In this document: positions 8,771 to 17,158 of the stretch, in pieces
How positions within the stretch are numbered: the stretch's first letter is position 1
Layout of the letters: every line of letters starts with the position of its first letter
Assembly: GCA_021811615.1 (NCBI GenBank)
Contig: JAJZNW010000089.1
Location: 1-64,000 of the forward strand
Source of the DNA: Bacteroidota bacterium
Lineage (GTDB): Bacteria; Bacteroidota; Ignavibacteria; Kryptoniales; JAKASW01
Length of the DNA: 64,000 nucleotides
Reading direction: 5' to 3'
Translations under genes and position numbers: made by a program
Notes under the pieces: model-generated
Database searches by the model: none
Told to the model about the DNA's origin: nothing
What the model saw: only the letters and a program-made list of their open reading frames with translations

Positions 8771-8803
8771 GCTGCTTTGCGATAAATCGCGCGGCAAAGC
8801 AGC
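8771..8803. terminator. Perfect 10-bp inverted repeat after SGNH hydrolase gene
   Basis: GCTGCTTTGC (8771-8780) and GCAAAGCAGC (8794-8803) are perfect inverse complements around a 13-base loop. It lies about 80 bases after the hydrolase stop. No T run follows, so it may be an inefficient or factor-assisted terminator, or a transcript-end stabiliser. Confidence 0.4.
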
Positions 8804-8842
8804 TGAGTAGAGGCCTTAGATAGCTCGGGAGAACGCGAAGCG

Positions 8843-8881
8843 TCCGTCCGCAAAGCGATCCTTCGGACGGATAGATCCGTC
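8843..8881. repeat. Three-arm alternating hairpin element
   Basis: Arm A TCCGTCCG (8843-8850) can pair with arm B CGGACGGA (8864-8871). Arm B extended, GACGGAT (8866-8872), can instead pair with arm C ATCCGTC (8875-8881). Such mutually exclusive pairing is seen in attenuators, but no open reading frame or regulated gene follows directly on the plus strand. The region 8693-9038 holds no credible gene. Confidence 0.3.
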
Positions 8882-9038
8882 ACAGCGGGTGGGGAAATTT
8901 CATGCCGGATGACCGATGCCGAAGATTACCTTCGGTCCCTATCGGACCCCGTGCATAAGCAGAAACTTTCTCCTGCTTTAAATGCCTCCGGCCCCGGTAC
9001 CCCAGCGCTATCTTGCTTTCTCTATGAGTCATCGAAGG

Positions 9039-9398
9039 TCAGTCTAAATGTCTCTTTTCGCCGGTCGTACTCTCCAGCTCCCTCACCGGCCTGACTTCTA
9101 TGCAGCCGACCTCTGCCGGCGGAATCTTGGCGGCGATCTCGAGCGCCTCATCCATATCTTTTGCGTCGAGGAGGTAGAACCCGGCGAGCGCCTCCTTCGT
9201 TTCGGCGAATGGGCCGTCCATCACAGAGACAATGCCGTTTCTCACTCGCAGTGTTTTCGCCGTCCCGATTTGCTGAAGCGCCTCCGACGCGATACACTTC
9301 CCGCTATTTCTAATTTCGGCGTCGTACTTCATGCATTCGTCGTCGGTCATCGCGCCGATCTTCGACTCTTCACCGTAAACAAGACAGATGTATTTCAT
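9039..9398 (-). CDS. YCII (DGPF-type) family protein
   Basis: ATG 9398 has GAGGAGGAG upstream. The 119-residue protein begins MKYICLVYGEESKIGAM and contains the family hallmark VMDGPFAETKEALAGFYLL, with the DGPF motif, then LEIAAKIPPAEVGCIEVRPV. Members are small ferredoxin-fold proteins of unknown enzyme activity. DGPF/YCII genes are commonly neighbours of ECF42 sigma factor genes. A gene of that sigma class sits 4 kb away at 13240 on the same strand, with unrelated genes between, so a link is possible but not shown. Confidence 0.9.
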   Translation of the reverse strand: MKYICLVYGEESKIGAMTDDECMKYDAEIRNSGKCIASEALQQIGTAKTLRVRNGIVSVMDGPFAETKEALAGFYLLDAKDMDEALEIAAKIPPAEVGCIEVRPVRELESTTGEKRHLD

Positions 9399-9919
9399 TT
9401 CTCCTCCTCTCTTTTCTCCGTGAAAGAATGAACCGGCAAACGCTCTTGGAAAACGTGACGCATGGGCATGAAAAATATCGACGGGTCCTCACAAATGATC
9501 ATCTCTTCATAACCTGCGTTATCTTAAATGAGTGGGTTTCTCTTTCCTGATCTTCGTCGCGGAGTGGCCCGGTATGGGAAACGCTCCATTCAACCCCGTC
9601 TATTGGCATTCAATAGGATAACCGCCGATCATGCCAATTGGTTCACGACATTGCCATGTCCAGGCAGATTTCCGGAGTATCCCGAACTGCTCTTCACATT
9701 ATGTTAATGATGGTAACTCACTATTTGGTTGTTCCCGGGTCCACGTTTATCTTAAACAAGCTCTGCATAGGCGGTGAATGAATCGATAACTAAGACGGAG
9801 TGTTCGCGATACGGAAACTTGCCTGCACGCGGGTTATCCCGGTCAAAGCCCGGATCGAACGGCTTTGGGGTACTTACCGGCTCTCGAATTCCCCGGGTAT
9901 TTCGGGAAAGGAGTTCGAT
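9399..9919. other. Intergenic region of about 520 bases, no gene seen
   Basis: The space between the divergent YCII gene and the PEGA locus holds no frame with both a ribosome binding site and a recognisable product. The only clear signal is GGGAAAGGAG at 9904-9913, which serves the ATG at 9920. Promoters for both flanking genes are expected here. Confidence 0.4.
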
Positions 9920-10504
9920 ATGCGAGACTATTTTATGTTCAAGATGGTCTTCCTTCTGCTGATTGTCTTCCTATCTTCGAACAGGATCGCAAGTGCCTAA
10001 TCCAGCAATAAGCCGGGAAAGAGCAAATCTATTCTTGTCATAGAGTCGACCGCTTCCCCTGCTCTGGTATTTCTGGACTCTGTCGTAATCGGTAGAACCC
10101 CGATGAAATACGCTGTTGAAAAGGGAACGACACACCTTTTCCAACTCTACAAACCCGGCTATTTGCCGTTCGCATGTAAAATAGGTCCGATTCAGAGCGA
10201 TTCATTCCTGGTGAGAGTTAGTCCTGTGAAGTTCTACGGTGAAGTTTCGGCTTTCACAGGAAATGACAGTTCCACCATAAGCATAGATGGCAGAGCGTCT
10301 GCCAAAGGGCGCGTCACTTCAATGCATTTGTCTCCGGGGGAACACGAGGTGAGGGTGTTCGATCCTGCTTTTGGCAAAGCGGTATCGTCATCGTTTGAAG
10401 TTCAACCGCTCAGGCATGTACTACTCGAGTCCGAATACAACGTTATTTACACGCCGCGACTGTTGATGAGTATCGTCATCCCCGGTCGGACTACCAGGCT
10501 TTAA
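9920..10504 (+). pseudogene. PEGA-domain secreted protein with stop after signal peptide
   Basis: ATG 9920 has AAAGGAG at good spacing and opens a signal peptide (MRDYFMFKMVFLLLIVFLSS, ending NRIASA). It runs straight into TAA at 9998-10000. The same frame then reads on for 167 codons to 10504. The segment SILVIESTASPALVFLDS, VVIGRTP and LYKPGYLPF is the classic PEGA surface/periplasmic repeat, and a second related unit follows. One nonsense change therefore separates export signal and mature domain. The next frame, encoding WD40-like repeats, starts by overlapping this stop (TAATG), so both may derive from one longer gene. Sequencing error is the alternative. Confidence 0.65.
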
Positions 10505-11400
10505 TGGTAAGATCTTATGCCCAGATACCGACACAGGTATCCTTCGTCGCTTCCATCGAGGTAAGCAGGGATGGAAACTATGCGTTATGCAGGACGCTGG
10601 GAAAGGATATGGAGATACTGGACTTGAAAAATGGGGTTTCGCTGCGCACTTTCTCTTTCCCGGAAAATCAACCGAACGCTGCGCTGAGCGGAAACGGACA
10701 GGTGCTAGGCATTGCCATAAGGGATTCGGGAGAGTTTTGCTTGTATTCGACCAGTAATGGTCAGTTGCTGAATACAATAAAAGTGAAGCCGCCAGCTGCC
10801 GATCTCGTTATCTCGAACGATGGTTCTACCTTGATAACTTCAAGCGCGGACAACGTTGTACGCATATGGGATATTGCGACGGGAGCTCTCTTACGAACGC
10901 TGAACGGCAACACTTCGTATCCTATATCACTGGCGTTGACGCGCGACGGACAGACGTTGATAACGGGATCGGGGAATTCTCTTATGTTTTGGGACTGGCA
11001 ATCCGGGACTTTACTTAAGACAACTCCAGGCGGTTATTTTCAGAAGCCAATATTTGTTATGCCGCAAGGAGATGTATATAATGTGCGCTACGATAACTCG
11101 GGCGCTCACGTATGGGACATAACCCAAAACCAGGAGGTGCTTACAGCTCCGATGTACGAGGCCGAAGGTGGGACCGCCACGATAACTCCGGACGGTTTGA
11201 CATTAATAGCAGGTGGTGTCGGCGACCTCTTTGTTTATAATATGGTTACGGGGAGACAGGCCGCTGATGTTGGAGATGGCAACGGCAACATTGTCGTCGG
11301 GGGCATGGGTAATAACTCCACATTCATTACTGCAGACGAAAACAGCAACACGCCTTATACTCTCTTCAGAATTTATTATTGTTGGTTACCCTTTTTCTGA
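10504..11400 (+). CDS. WD40/beta-propeller repeat protein, probably part of a broken PEGA-WD40 gene
   Basis: The frame gives 298 residues with several WD40-like units: VEVSRDGNYALCRTLGKDME, LVISNDGSTLITSSADNVVR followed by IWDIATGALLRTL, LALTRDGQTLITGSG, and ATITPDGLTLIAGG. It has no signal peptide, although such propellers are usually exported. The same frame can be read back past ATG 10504 to about 10440 (DEYRHPRSDYQAL), overlapping the end of the PEGA frame. This suggests a +/-1 frameshift near there in a former fusion. The C-terminus (FRIYYCWLPFF) is atypical and abuts the convergent VOC gene. It may still be translated alone; function unknown. Confidence 0.55.
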   Translation: MVRSYAQIPTQVSFVASIEVSRDGNYALCRTLGKDMEILDLKNGVSLRTFSFPENQPNAALSGNGQVLGIAIRDSGEFCLYSTSNGQLLNTIKVKPPAADLVISNDGSTLITSSADNVVRIWDIATGALLRTLNGNTSYPISLALTRDGQTLITGSGNSLMFWDWQSGTLLKTTPGGYFQKPIFVMPQGDVYNVRYDNSGAHVWDITQNQEVLTAPMYEAEGGTATITPDGLTLIAGGVGDLFVYNMVTGRQAADVGDGNGNIVVGGMGNNSTFITADENSNTPYTLFRIYYCWLPFF

Positions 11401-11409
11401 TCGAACGGC

Positions 11410-11832
11410 TCAATCCCCCGGCACGAGCTGCGGGCTCCAGAGTATTTCCCACAGATGTCCGTCCGGGTCTGCAAAGTAGCCGTGGTATCCTCCCCAGAAC
11501 GCATTCTGTCCCGGCTTGACTATCTTCCCGCCGGCCTGCTCCGCCTGTTTCAGAATTGAGTCGACTTCCTCTTTTTCTCTCACATTGTACCCGATGGAAA
11601 ATTCAGTCGAAGAGCGGTCGCCTTGCGGAACGTTCGCGTCCCAGGCGAGATTTGTTCTCGCGTAGAGCGCAAACATGACTCCGTTCTTCATATCGAAGAA
11701 CGCCACATCACCGTGCTCGAACTCCTTCCCGACTATTCCCTTCGACGGCCAGCCCAGCCCGTCGTGATAGAATTTATATGCTCCTTCGAGATCGTCGACG
11801 CCGAGCGTCAGAACTGCGAACCTTCTATCCAA
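11410..11832 (-). CDS. VOC family (glyoxalase/bleomycin resistance-like) protein
   Basis: A TTG start at 11832 with GAGG about 5 bases upstream gives 140 residues beginning MDRRFAVLTLGVDDLEGAYK. The betaalphabetabetabeta pattern, FYHDGLGW, the GYNVREKEEVD stretch and the closing GYFADPDGHLWEI are typical of VOC enzymes. The final glutamate in HLWEI is a usual metal ligand position. A single VOC unit would dimerise to form its site. Substrate is unknown. It is convergent with the WD40 locus, with only nine bases between stops. Confidence 0.88.
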   Translation of the reverse strand: MDRRFAVLTLGVDDLEGAYKFYHDGLGWPSKGIVGKEFEHGDVAFFDMKNGVMFALYARTNLAWDANVPQGDRSSTEFSIGYNVREKEEVDSILKQAEQAGGKIVKPGQNAFWGGYHGYFADPDGHLWEILWSPQLVPGD

Positions 11833-11970
11833 GATTACCTCATCCGAATACTGAGTTGAAGTGGAATGCTATAATAGGATAACCGGAAATCCATTGTGCG
11901 AGTTCACGACTGGCAGATTTTCAAAAAACAGCGATTCCATGACACAATCGACGATAGACTATTCACGGCA

Positions 11971-11987
11971 TGAATGATTATCATTCA
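11971..11987. promoter_or_regulatory. 17-bp palindrome at the ATPase gene start
   Basis: TGAATGAT (11971-11978) and ATCATTCA (11980-11987) are perfect inverse complements around one base. It lies immediately before ATG 11992 and covers an alternative ATG at 11974. Operators of this size fit a dimeric helix-turn-helix protein, and the gene's own product has a winged-helix region, so autoregulation is conceivable. This is inference only. Confidence 0.35.
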
Positions 11988-11991
11988 CGCA

Positions 11992-13213
11992 ATGAATAAT
12001 ATAGCACACAAGCCCAGGCTTGCGGAGGAAGCGCTTGAAAAGGCTCTGAAGACATTTCCGGTTGTCGTCGTGACGGGAACAAGACAGTCGGGAAAGAGTA
12101 CGCTTGTGCAGCACGCACAGAAAGATCGGCTGTATTTATCACTGGATGATGTCGATGTATTGGAGCAAGCGCACACCTATCCTCAGGGGCTGATCGAGCA
12201 GTCACCGAAAGTCACGATAGACGAGGTGCAGCGTTCTCCAGATCTGTTGCTGGCCGTAAAAAGAGCAGTTGACAAGAAGCGTGTGCCAGGCCAGTTCATT
12301 CTGACGGGATCGGCAAATCTCCTTTTGATGAAACGTGTAAGCGAATCGCTCGCGGGACGCGCCGTATACTTCTCGCTTATGCCGATGACAAGACGCGAGC
12401 TGCTCGGCCGCCGATCGGCAGGTATATGGGAGAGATTTTTCTCGACACCCTCCAAAGAATGGCCGGAGCTTATAGAAAAGGAAGAATCGGTCAAAGAAAA
12501 ATGGCAGGCTGTTGCCCGGCGTGGCGGGTACCCGGTTCCTGCGCTTCAAACTGCCGATGCTGAAGAAAGAACTGCGTGGTTTGCTGGCTATGCGAAAACT
12601 TACCTTGAACGCGACCTGCAGGACATCGCCAACGTTTCATCGCTTGTGGATGTTCGCCGGCTGATGCGCGCTGTCTGTCTTCGGATCGGAAATATTGTGA
12701 ATCAAACGGAGCTAGTGCGCGACGTAGGACTCTCACAGCCTACAGTCTTGCGTCACCTCAACGCGCTTGAGACGTCTTGTCAGCTAATTCGCCTTCCTGC
12801 TTACCGGGTGAACCGTACGAAACGGTTGATCAAGTCGCCCAAAGCATACTTGACGGACACTGCGCTCGCTCTGTACCTCGCCGGTGAATCCGGGCCCCGA
12901 AGCAGCCATCTTGAAAACACGGTCCTGACGGACTTAATGGCATGGAGCGGCGCAGGCACGGACGCAGAGATAATGTACTGGCGTACCACTACCGGCGAGG
13001 AGGTCGACTTTGTAATCGAGCGGAGCAAGCTGCTCCTGCCCGTCGAAGTCAAAGCAACGACGAATCCTAAATTCTCTCGATGCGCGTCACCTGTTGACGT
13101 TCGTTGAACAATAGAAGAAATCTTCACTCCCCGCCCTGTTGATTTATGACGGCGAGGTTACGAAATGGGTTGCGGAGGGAGTCCTTGCAGTCCCGTGGTG
13201 GAAAGTGATTTGA
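11992..13213 (+). pseudogene. AAA ATPase with DUF4143 domain, C-terminus broken
   Basis: From ATG 11992 (or 11974) the frame encodes the P-loop GTRQSGKSTLV, the Walker B region VTIDEVQRSPDLL, the ILTGSANLLLM sensor segment, and the DUF4143 nuclease-like region with the winged-helix ELVRDVGLSQPTVLRHLNAL. It reads normally through LLPVEVKATTNP, then shifts frame near 13075-13085 and meets a stop at 13107. In the +1 frame the expected C-terminus continues (DARHLLTFVEQ, a TAG at 13112-13114, then KKSSLPALLIYDGEVTKW) to TGA 13213. A frameshift and a nonsense codon thus remove the last 45 residues or so. This family is often linked to toxin-like or mobile loci and decays easily. Confidence 0.8.
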
Positions 13214-13239
13214 AACTTGGGGGAAGCGCCTGCTTCTGC

Positions 13240-14502
13240 TCAGCCGTCGCCCGGGTTTTCCATATCCTTTAACCGCTTTTGAAGGAACCTCTTCTCCGGT
13301 TCCTGTTTCGCGAGAGACAGCGCGCGCTCGTACGAGGCCTTCGCTTGTTCATTCCTTCCCAATCTTCTGCAGAGCTCCGCTCTTGCGGAATGTGCGAGAT
13401 GATAATCTGCAAGCTCTCCACGAGCCATGATCCCATCCACCAGGTCCAGTCCCGCTTCAGGCCCGTCGCGCATGGCGACCGCAACTGCGCGATTCAGTTC
13501 AACGACGGGCGACGGGTTGATTGTCAGCAGATTATCATAAAGTCCGACTATCTCGGCCCAGTCCGTGGACGCCGGGTCAGGTGTATCGGCGTGAACCGCC
13601 GAGATCGCCGCTTGAATTGTATAGACTCCGAACCGGCGTGTCGAAAGCGCTTTCTCGACCAGCGTCACTCCTTCGTCGATCATGCCCTTGTCCCACAACG
13701 AGCGATCCTGGTCCTCGAGCAGTACGATGTCCCCGCCGGGAGTGGTGCGCGCCGGGCGGCGGGATTCATTCAGAAGCATCAGCGCGAGAAGCCCCATCAC
13801 TTCGGGTTCGGGGAGAAGCTCCATAAGTAAACGTCCGAGACGTATCGCCTCGAGCGAAAGATCGGGCCGGGTCAACGATTCGCCTGAAGAGGCGGAGTAG
13901 CCCTCGTTGAAAATCAGGTAGACTACCTGGAGCACGGCATCGAGCCGGTCGGACAGCTCGCCTTTTGCAGGGACCTGGTACGGAATTTTCGCGTCGCGTA
14001 TCTTCGTCTTCGCGCGTACGATGCGCTGTGCCAGGGTAGGTGGATTAGTTAGAAACGCGTGGGCTATCTCCTCCGTCGTCAGTCCGCAGACCTCACGCAG
14101 CGTCAAAGCCACGCGTGCCTCCGGGGCCAGTGCCGGGTGGCAGCACGTAAATATAAGCCTGAGACGGTCGTCCTCAAATCCTTCATCGTCCGACGACTCA
14201 TCCGCCGCTGTGTACGACAGCTGTTCCTCCAATGGTTCGAATGATGTCTCGAATTTCGACCTTCGCCGGATCTGATCGATCGCCTTGAATCGTCCCGTCG
14301 ATACGAGCCATGCCCTCGGATTCCCAGGCACGCCTTCGTCTCGCCATTTTTCTGCGGCGATGCCGAACGCTTCGTGCATCGCATCTTCCGCGGTGTCGAA
14401 GTCGCCGAGTAAGCGAATCAGCGTGGCAAGAATGCGGCGCGATTCGGTGCGATAGACTTCGTCCAGCCTTCTCCGAACATCATCCATCGAGACTTTTGAC
14501 AT
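13240..14502 (-). CDS. ECF42-type RNA polymerase sigma factor with C-terminal TPR-like extension
   Basis: ATG 14502 has GAGGAAAG upstream; a TTG 15 bases earlier overlaps that site. The 420-residue protein has sigma region 2 (LLGDFDTAEDAMHEAFGIA, then PRAWLVSTGRFKAIDQIRRR) and region 4 (LTLREVCGLTTEEIAHAFL). A long helical C-terminal extension (about 190-420) follows, including the AVAVAMRDGPEAGLDLVDG segment. This length and extension are characteristic of ECF42, whose members usually neighbour DGPF/YCII genes. Such a gene occurs at 9039, with a decayed relative at 6651. The extension is thought to be needed for activity in place of an anti-sigma factor, and no anti-sigma gene is adjacent here. 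Confidence 0.92.
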   Translation of the reverse strand: MSKVSMDDVRRRLDEVYRTESRRILATLIRLLGDFDTAEDAMHEAFGIAAEKWRDEGVPGNPRAWLVSTGRFKAIDQIRRRSKFETSFEPLEEQLSYTAADESSDDEGFEDDRLRLIFTCCHPALAPEARVALTLREVCGLTTEEIAHAFLTNPPTLAQRIVRAKTKIRDAKIPYQVPAKGELSDRLDAVLQVVYLIFNEGYSASSGESLTRPDLSLEAIRLGRLLMELLPEPEVMGLLALMLLNESRRPARTTPGGDIVLLEDQDRSLWDKGMIDEGVTLVEKALSTRRFGVYTIQAAISAVHADTPDPASTDWAEIVGLYDNLLTINPSPVVELNRAVAVAMRDGPEAGLDLVDGIMARGELADYHLAHSARAELCRRLGRNEQAKASYERALSLAKQEPEKRFLQKRLKDMENPGDG

Positions 14503-14795
14503 GCGGACTTTCCTCAACTACGGGATTTGTTTTTGATTATGATCATGCACCGGCGACTGTAATCAGGAAATCACAGGACTTACTGCATTAAGTAGAACAC
14601 ATTTCAATATTTCATGGTTCACACGTTAACCCGGGAGCTGATTTACACGGGTGCATGAAGGAAGCAAAAATCGAGAAAATACGCGAGGACGACGCGATTT
14701 CAAACGCCTTCCTTCGAATACTGGCGATTGCGCGACGAACGATCTGCCGGAATTCCCGGAGGTACTACGTCATCACCCGACAGGTTTGATATATC

Positions 14796-15152
14796 ATGGC
14801 ACACGAAAGCATGAGAGGGCTGAAGTCTTTTAACATCGGACTTTCCTGTCTGCTTGAGCTGGCCATGCTCGCGGCGCTGTGTTACTGGGGCTTCAAGACC
14901 GGCAAGACGCTTGGAGCGCGCGTGGCCCTGGGCGCCGGTATTCCTGCGATCGTTATGATCTTCTGGTCGCTTTGGATGGCTCCGAATGCAAAGCGGCGCA
15001 TGAAACGGATTCCCGGGAGTGCCACATCTTTGTTCCTTTTCCTCCCGGCCTCAGCATTTACAGCTGGCACGGGTCACGAACTGACGGCCCTGGTACTGGC
15101 CGCGCAGTCTGTCGTCAATTTCGTCTTCAAACTCGCCTGGAAACAATCGTGA
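14796..15152 (+). CDS. YrdB/DUF2568 family membrane protein
   Basis: A 118-residue protein with about four hydrophobic segments: SCLLELAMLAALCYWGF near 20-36, VALGAGIPAIVMIFWSLWMAP near 45-65, and two near 75-112. The LNxxLxFLLEL-type start and IWSLWMAPNAKRR match YrdB/DUF2568 small inner-membrane proteins of unknown function. The start may be ATG 14796 or 14811; neither has a strong ribosome binding site. It is divergent from the sigma factor gene, so the 290 bases between them should hold both promoters. Confidence 0.75.
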   Translation: MAHESMRGLKSFNIGLSCLLELAMLAALCYWGFKTGKTLGARVALGAGIPAIVMIFWSLWMAPNAKRRMKRIPGSATSLFLFLPASAFTAGTGHELTALVLAAQSVVNFVFKLAWKQS

Positions 15153-15198
15153 ATCTGCCAGGAGGGTTTAGCAGGAACCGGCCAACTTCCGGCAGATT

Positions 15199-15621
15199 TC
15201 AACCTGCTTTTTTCCGCTTCTTCAACAGGGCGTCGATGCTCCACGGTCCGCCGCCCGCAGCCGAGATATAGAGCCAGACGAAGCAGTACAGGTATGCAAG
15301 CTCGCCACCGCTGATGACGGGCCAGAAGCTTCTAGGGAAATGCACCTGGAAAAATGCGACAGCCATCTCGCCGGCTACGATGAACGCGACGGGCCGCGTG
15401 AATAGGCCGAGCAGCAGGAGCGCCCCGCCGAAGGTTTCGATCATACCGGCCAGCCCTAACTCCGAAAACAGATGGACCCCTCCAGCTCCCGGCATCATCG
15501 CCGCCGGGAAGGCGAAGAGCTTCATAGTGCCGTGCGACATGTAAGTAAACGCCGCGAGGATCCGAAGTACGCTCCGCAGCTGCGGCGAAAAGCTCTCCCA
15601 TTTGTCTACGATCTTAGCCAT
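15199..15621 (-). CDS. DoxX family membrane protein
   Basis: ATG 15621 follows GAGGAGGAA. The 140-residue product has four membrane segments and DoxX landmarks: LRILAAFTYMSHGTMKLFAF near 18-37, then LAGMIETFGGALLLLGLFTR and VAGEMAVAFFQVHFP. DoxX proteins are small inner-membrane proteins; some act with thiosulfate or superoxide detoxification systems, but most are uncharacterised. It lies 20 bases downstream of the permease gene on the same strand and is likely cotranscribed. Confidence 0.88.
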   Translation of the reverse strand: MAKIVDKWESFSPQLRSVLRILAAFTYMSHGTMKLFAFPAAMMPGAGGVHLFSELGLAGMIETFGGALLLLGLFTRPVAFIVAGEMAVAFFQVHFPRSFWPVISGGELAYLYCFVWLYISAAGGGPWSIDALLKKRKKAG

Positions 15622-15640
15622 AAATTATTCCTCCTCGATG

Positions 15641-16948
15641 TTAATCTTCTTCTGTGATTACCTGACGCTTTCTTAACCTGTAACTGTAGCCGACTCCGGC
15701 GACGCAGACTATCGCCGCCGGTACGATAAGCTGACCGACGAACGGCAGCGCGAGAACCGAAATAGCGAGGGCTATCCACGGCAGGCTTCTCCTCCATCCC
15801 GTGGGTTCAAGCAGCCTTATTCCGGCCGATGAACCTATGATGTAGACGATGATAGCCGCCCCGCTTGGAATTAGCAATGCCGTCTGTAAGTCCGCATTGA
15901 AAAAGTAAAATACAATGAGCATAACCATCGCGAGTGACGAAAGCATGACCAGGCTGCGGTCGGGGACGTTGGTGCTTCGATTAACATGGGCCAGCGCCCT
16001 CGGAAATCCGCCGTCCCTCGCCGAGGCATAGATGACCCTTGTTAAACCTGCGGTGTAGGCATTAGACGCGCCGAATATGATGAAGAATGCCAGAACGGCG
16101 GTCCCGACCGCGCCGTACTTACCGAGCAATCGCGAGAAGATCTCCGCGAACGGCGCGACGCTTCCTCCCGCTGCGTATGCCCGGGTGCCGACAATAACTA
16201 TAGCGATCGAAACGTAAAGAGCACCGATGAGGACGACGCTTATCGCGACGCTCCGCCTGAAGTCACGCTCTGGGTTTCTGAACTCTTCAGCCACGTTGGA
16301 GACATTCTCATAACCGAGGAACGACCAGAATATCAAGGCGGCCGCAGTGCCGATGGGAAGATAGCCGTTCGGAAAGAGCGGCACGAAGTTCGAAAGTTTC
16401 ACTGACCCGGCAGAGGCTGCAACAGCCGCAACCAGCATAACGACTATGGCTGTCACCACTCCGAACTGGACCACGTTACTGAACCTTATGCCGCGGTAAT
16501 TGACGACGAACGTGAGAACGATGACGGCTGCCGCGACGATATACAATTCTCCCCTGCCCATAGGGAAGGCGTAAGCGAGATAAGAAGCAGCGATAAGCGT
16601 CACTGCCGGCGACCCGGCTATGTACCACAAAGCGAAGAGCCATGAAACGACGGTCGCGGCGTGCAGGCCGAAGCTCTCCCTCACGAAAGCGTAGACTCCG
16701 CCCGATTCCGGCATGCGCGCGGAAAGCGAGGCGAATGTATAAGCAAAAGGATAACTCGCAACGGAAAGGAATACCCACGCGATAAGCGAAGAGGGCCCGG
16801 CTATCTTCGCCGCGAGGCCGGGAAGCACGAGGACTCCTGAACCGAGCACCGAGCTGACATAAAGCGCAACGGCATGACGAAGCGCGATTGCCTTTCGGAG
16901 ATGGCGGTCAGTATGCGGTATTTCGAGGGGCGGCGTCGAGTCTTTCAC
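15641..16948 (-). CDS. APC-family amino acid permease (YjeH-like)
   Basis: GTG 16948 has GGGAAG upstream. The 435-residue protein has about 12 hydrophobic segments. It opens with the APC signature ALYVSSVLGSGVLVLPGLAA (about residues 28-47), which has the GSGVLVLP form of the YjeH subgroup, and continues with SYPFAYTFASLSARMPESGG and FWSFLGYENVSNVAEEFRNP. It should move amino acids across the inner membrane, by uptake or export; YjeH of E. coli exports methionine and branched-chain amino acids, but specificity here is unproven. DoxX follows 20 bases downstream. Confidence 0.9.
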   Translation of the reverse strand: MKDSTPPLEIPHTDRHLRKAIALRHAVALYVSSVLGSGVLVLPGLAAKIAGPSSLIAWVFLSVASYPFAYTFASLSARMPESGGVYAFVRESFGLHAATVVSWLFALWYIAGSPAVTLIAASYLAYAFPMGRGELYIVAAAVIVLTFVVNYRGIRFSNVVQFGVVTAIVVMLVAAVAASAGSVKLSNFVPLFPNGYLPIGTAAALIFWSFLGYENVSNVAEEFRNPERDFRRSVAISVVLIGALYVSIAIVIVGTRAYAAGGSVAPFAEIFSRLLGKYGAVGTAVLAFFIIFGASNAYTAGLTRVIYASARDGGFPRALAHVNRSTNVPDRSLVMLSSLAMVMLIVFYFFNADLQTALLIPSGAAIIVYIIGSSAGIRLLEPTGWRRSLPWIALAISVLALPFVGQLIVPAAIVCVAGVGYSYRLRKRQVITEED

Positions 16949-17158
16949 TTATAGTCTTCCCGGCTTTCGATGATTGATCGGAATATTACATTCTGCCAGT
17001 GCATAAAACAAGCAGTAAACAGATCGATGCGAAATGAGAGAACATCCTCAATGTTTCGTCATTCGAACAGGCATATTACCGTCCGTGTAGTCCACCATCC
17101 TTAAGCAATCCGTGTCACCATGCCGATCAATACAGAGCAGGTCGTCGTCCCGGCCGAT

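Noticed and set aside
8909..9094. 61-codon plus-strand frame upstream of the YCII stop
   Set aside because: No ribosome binding site, and it runs into the YCII gene on the other strand.
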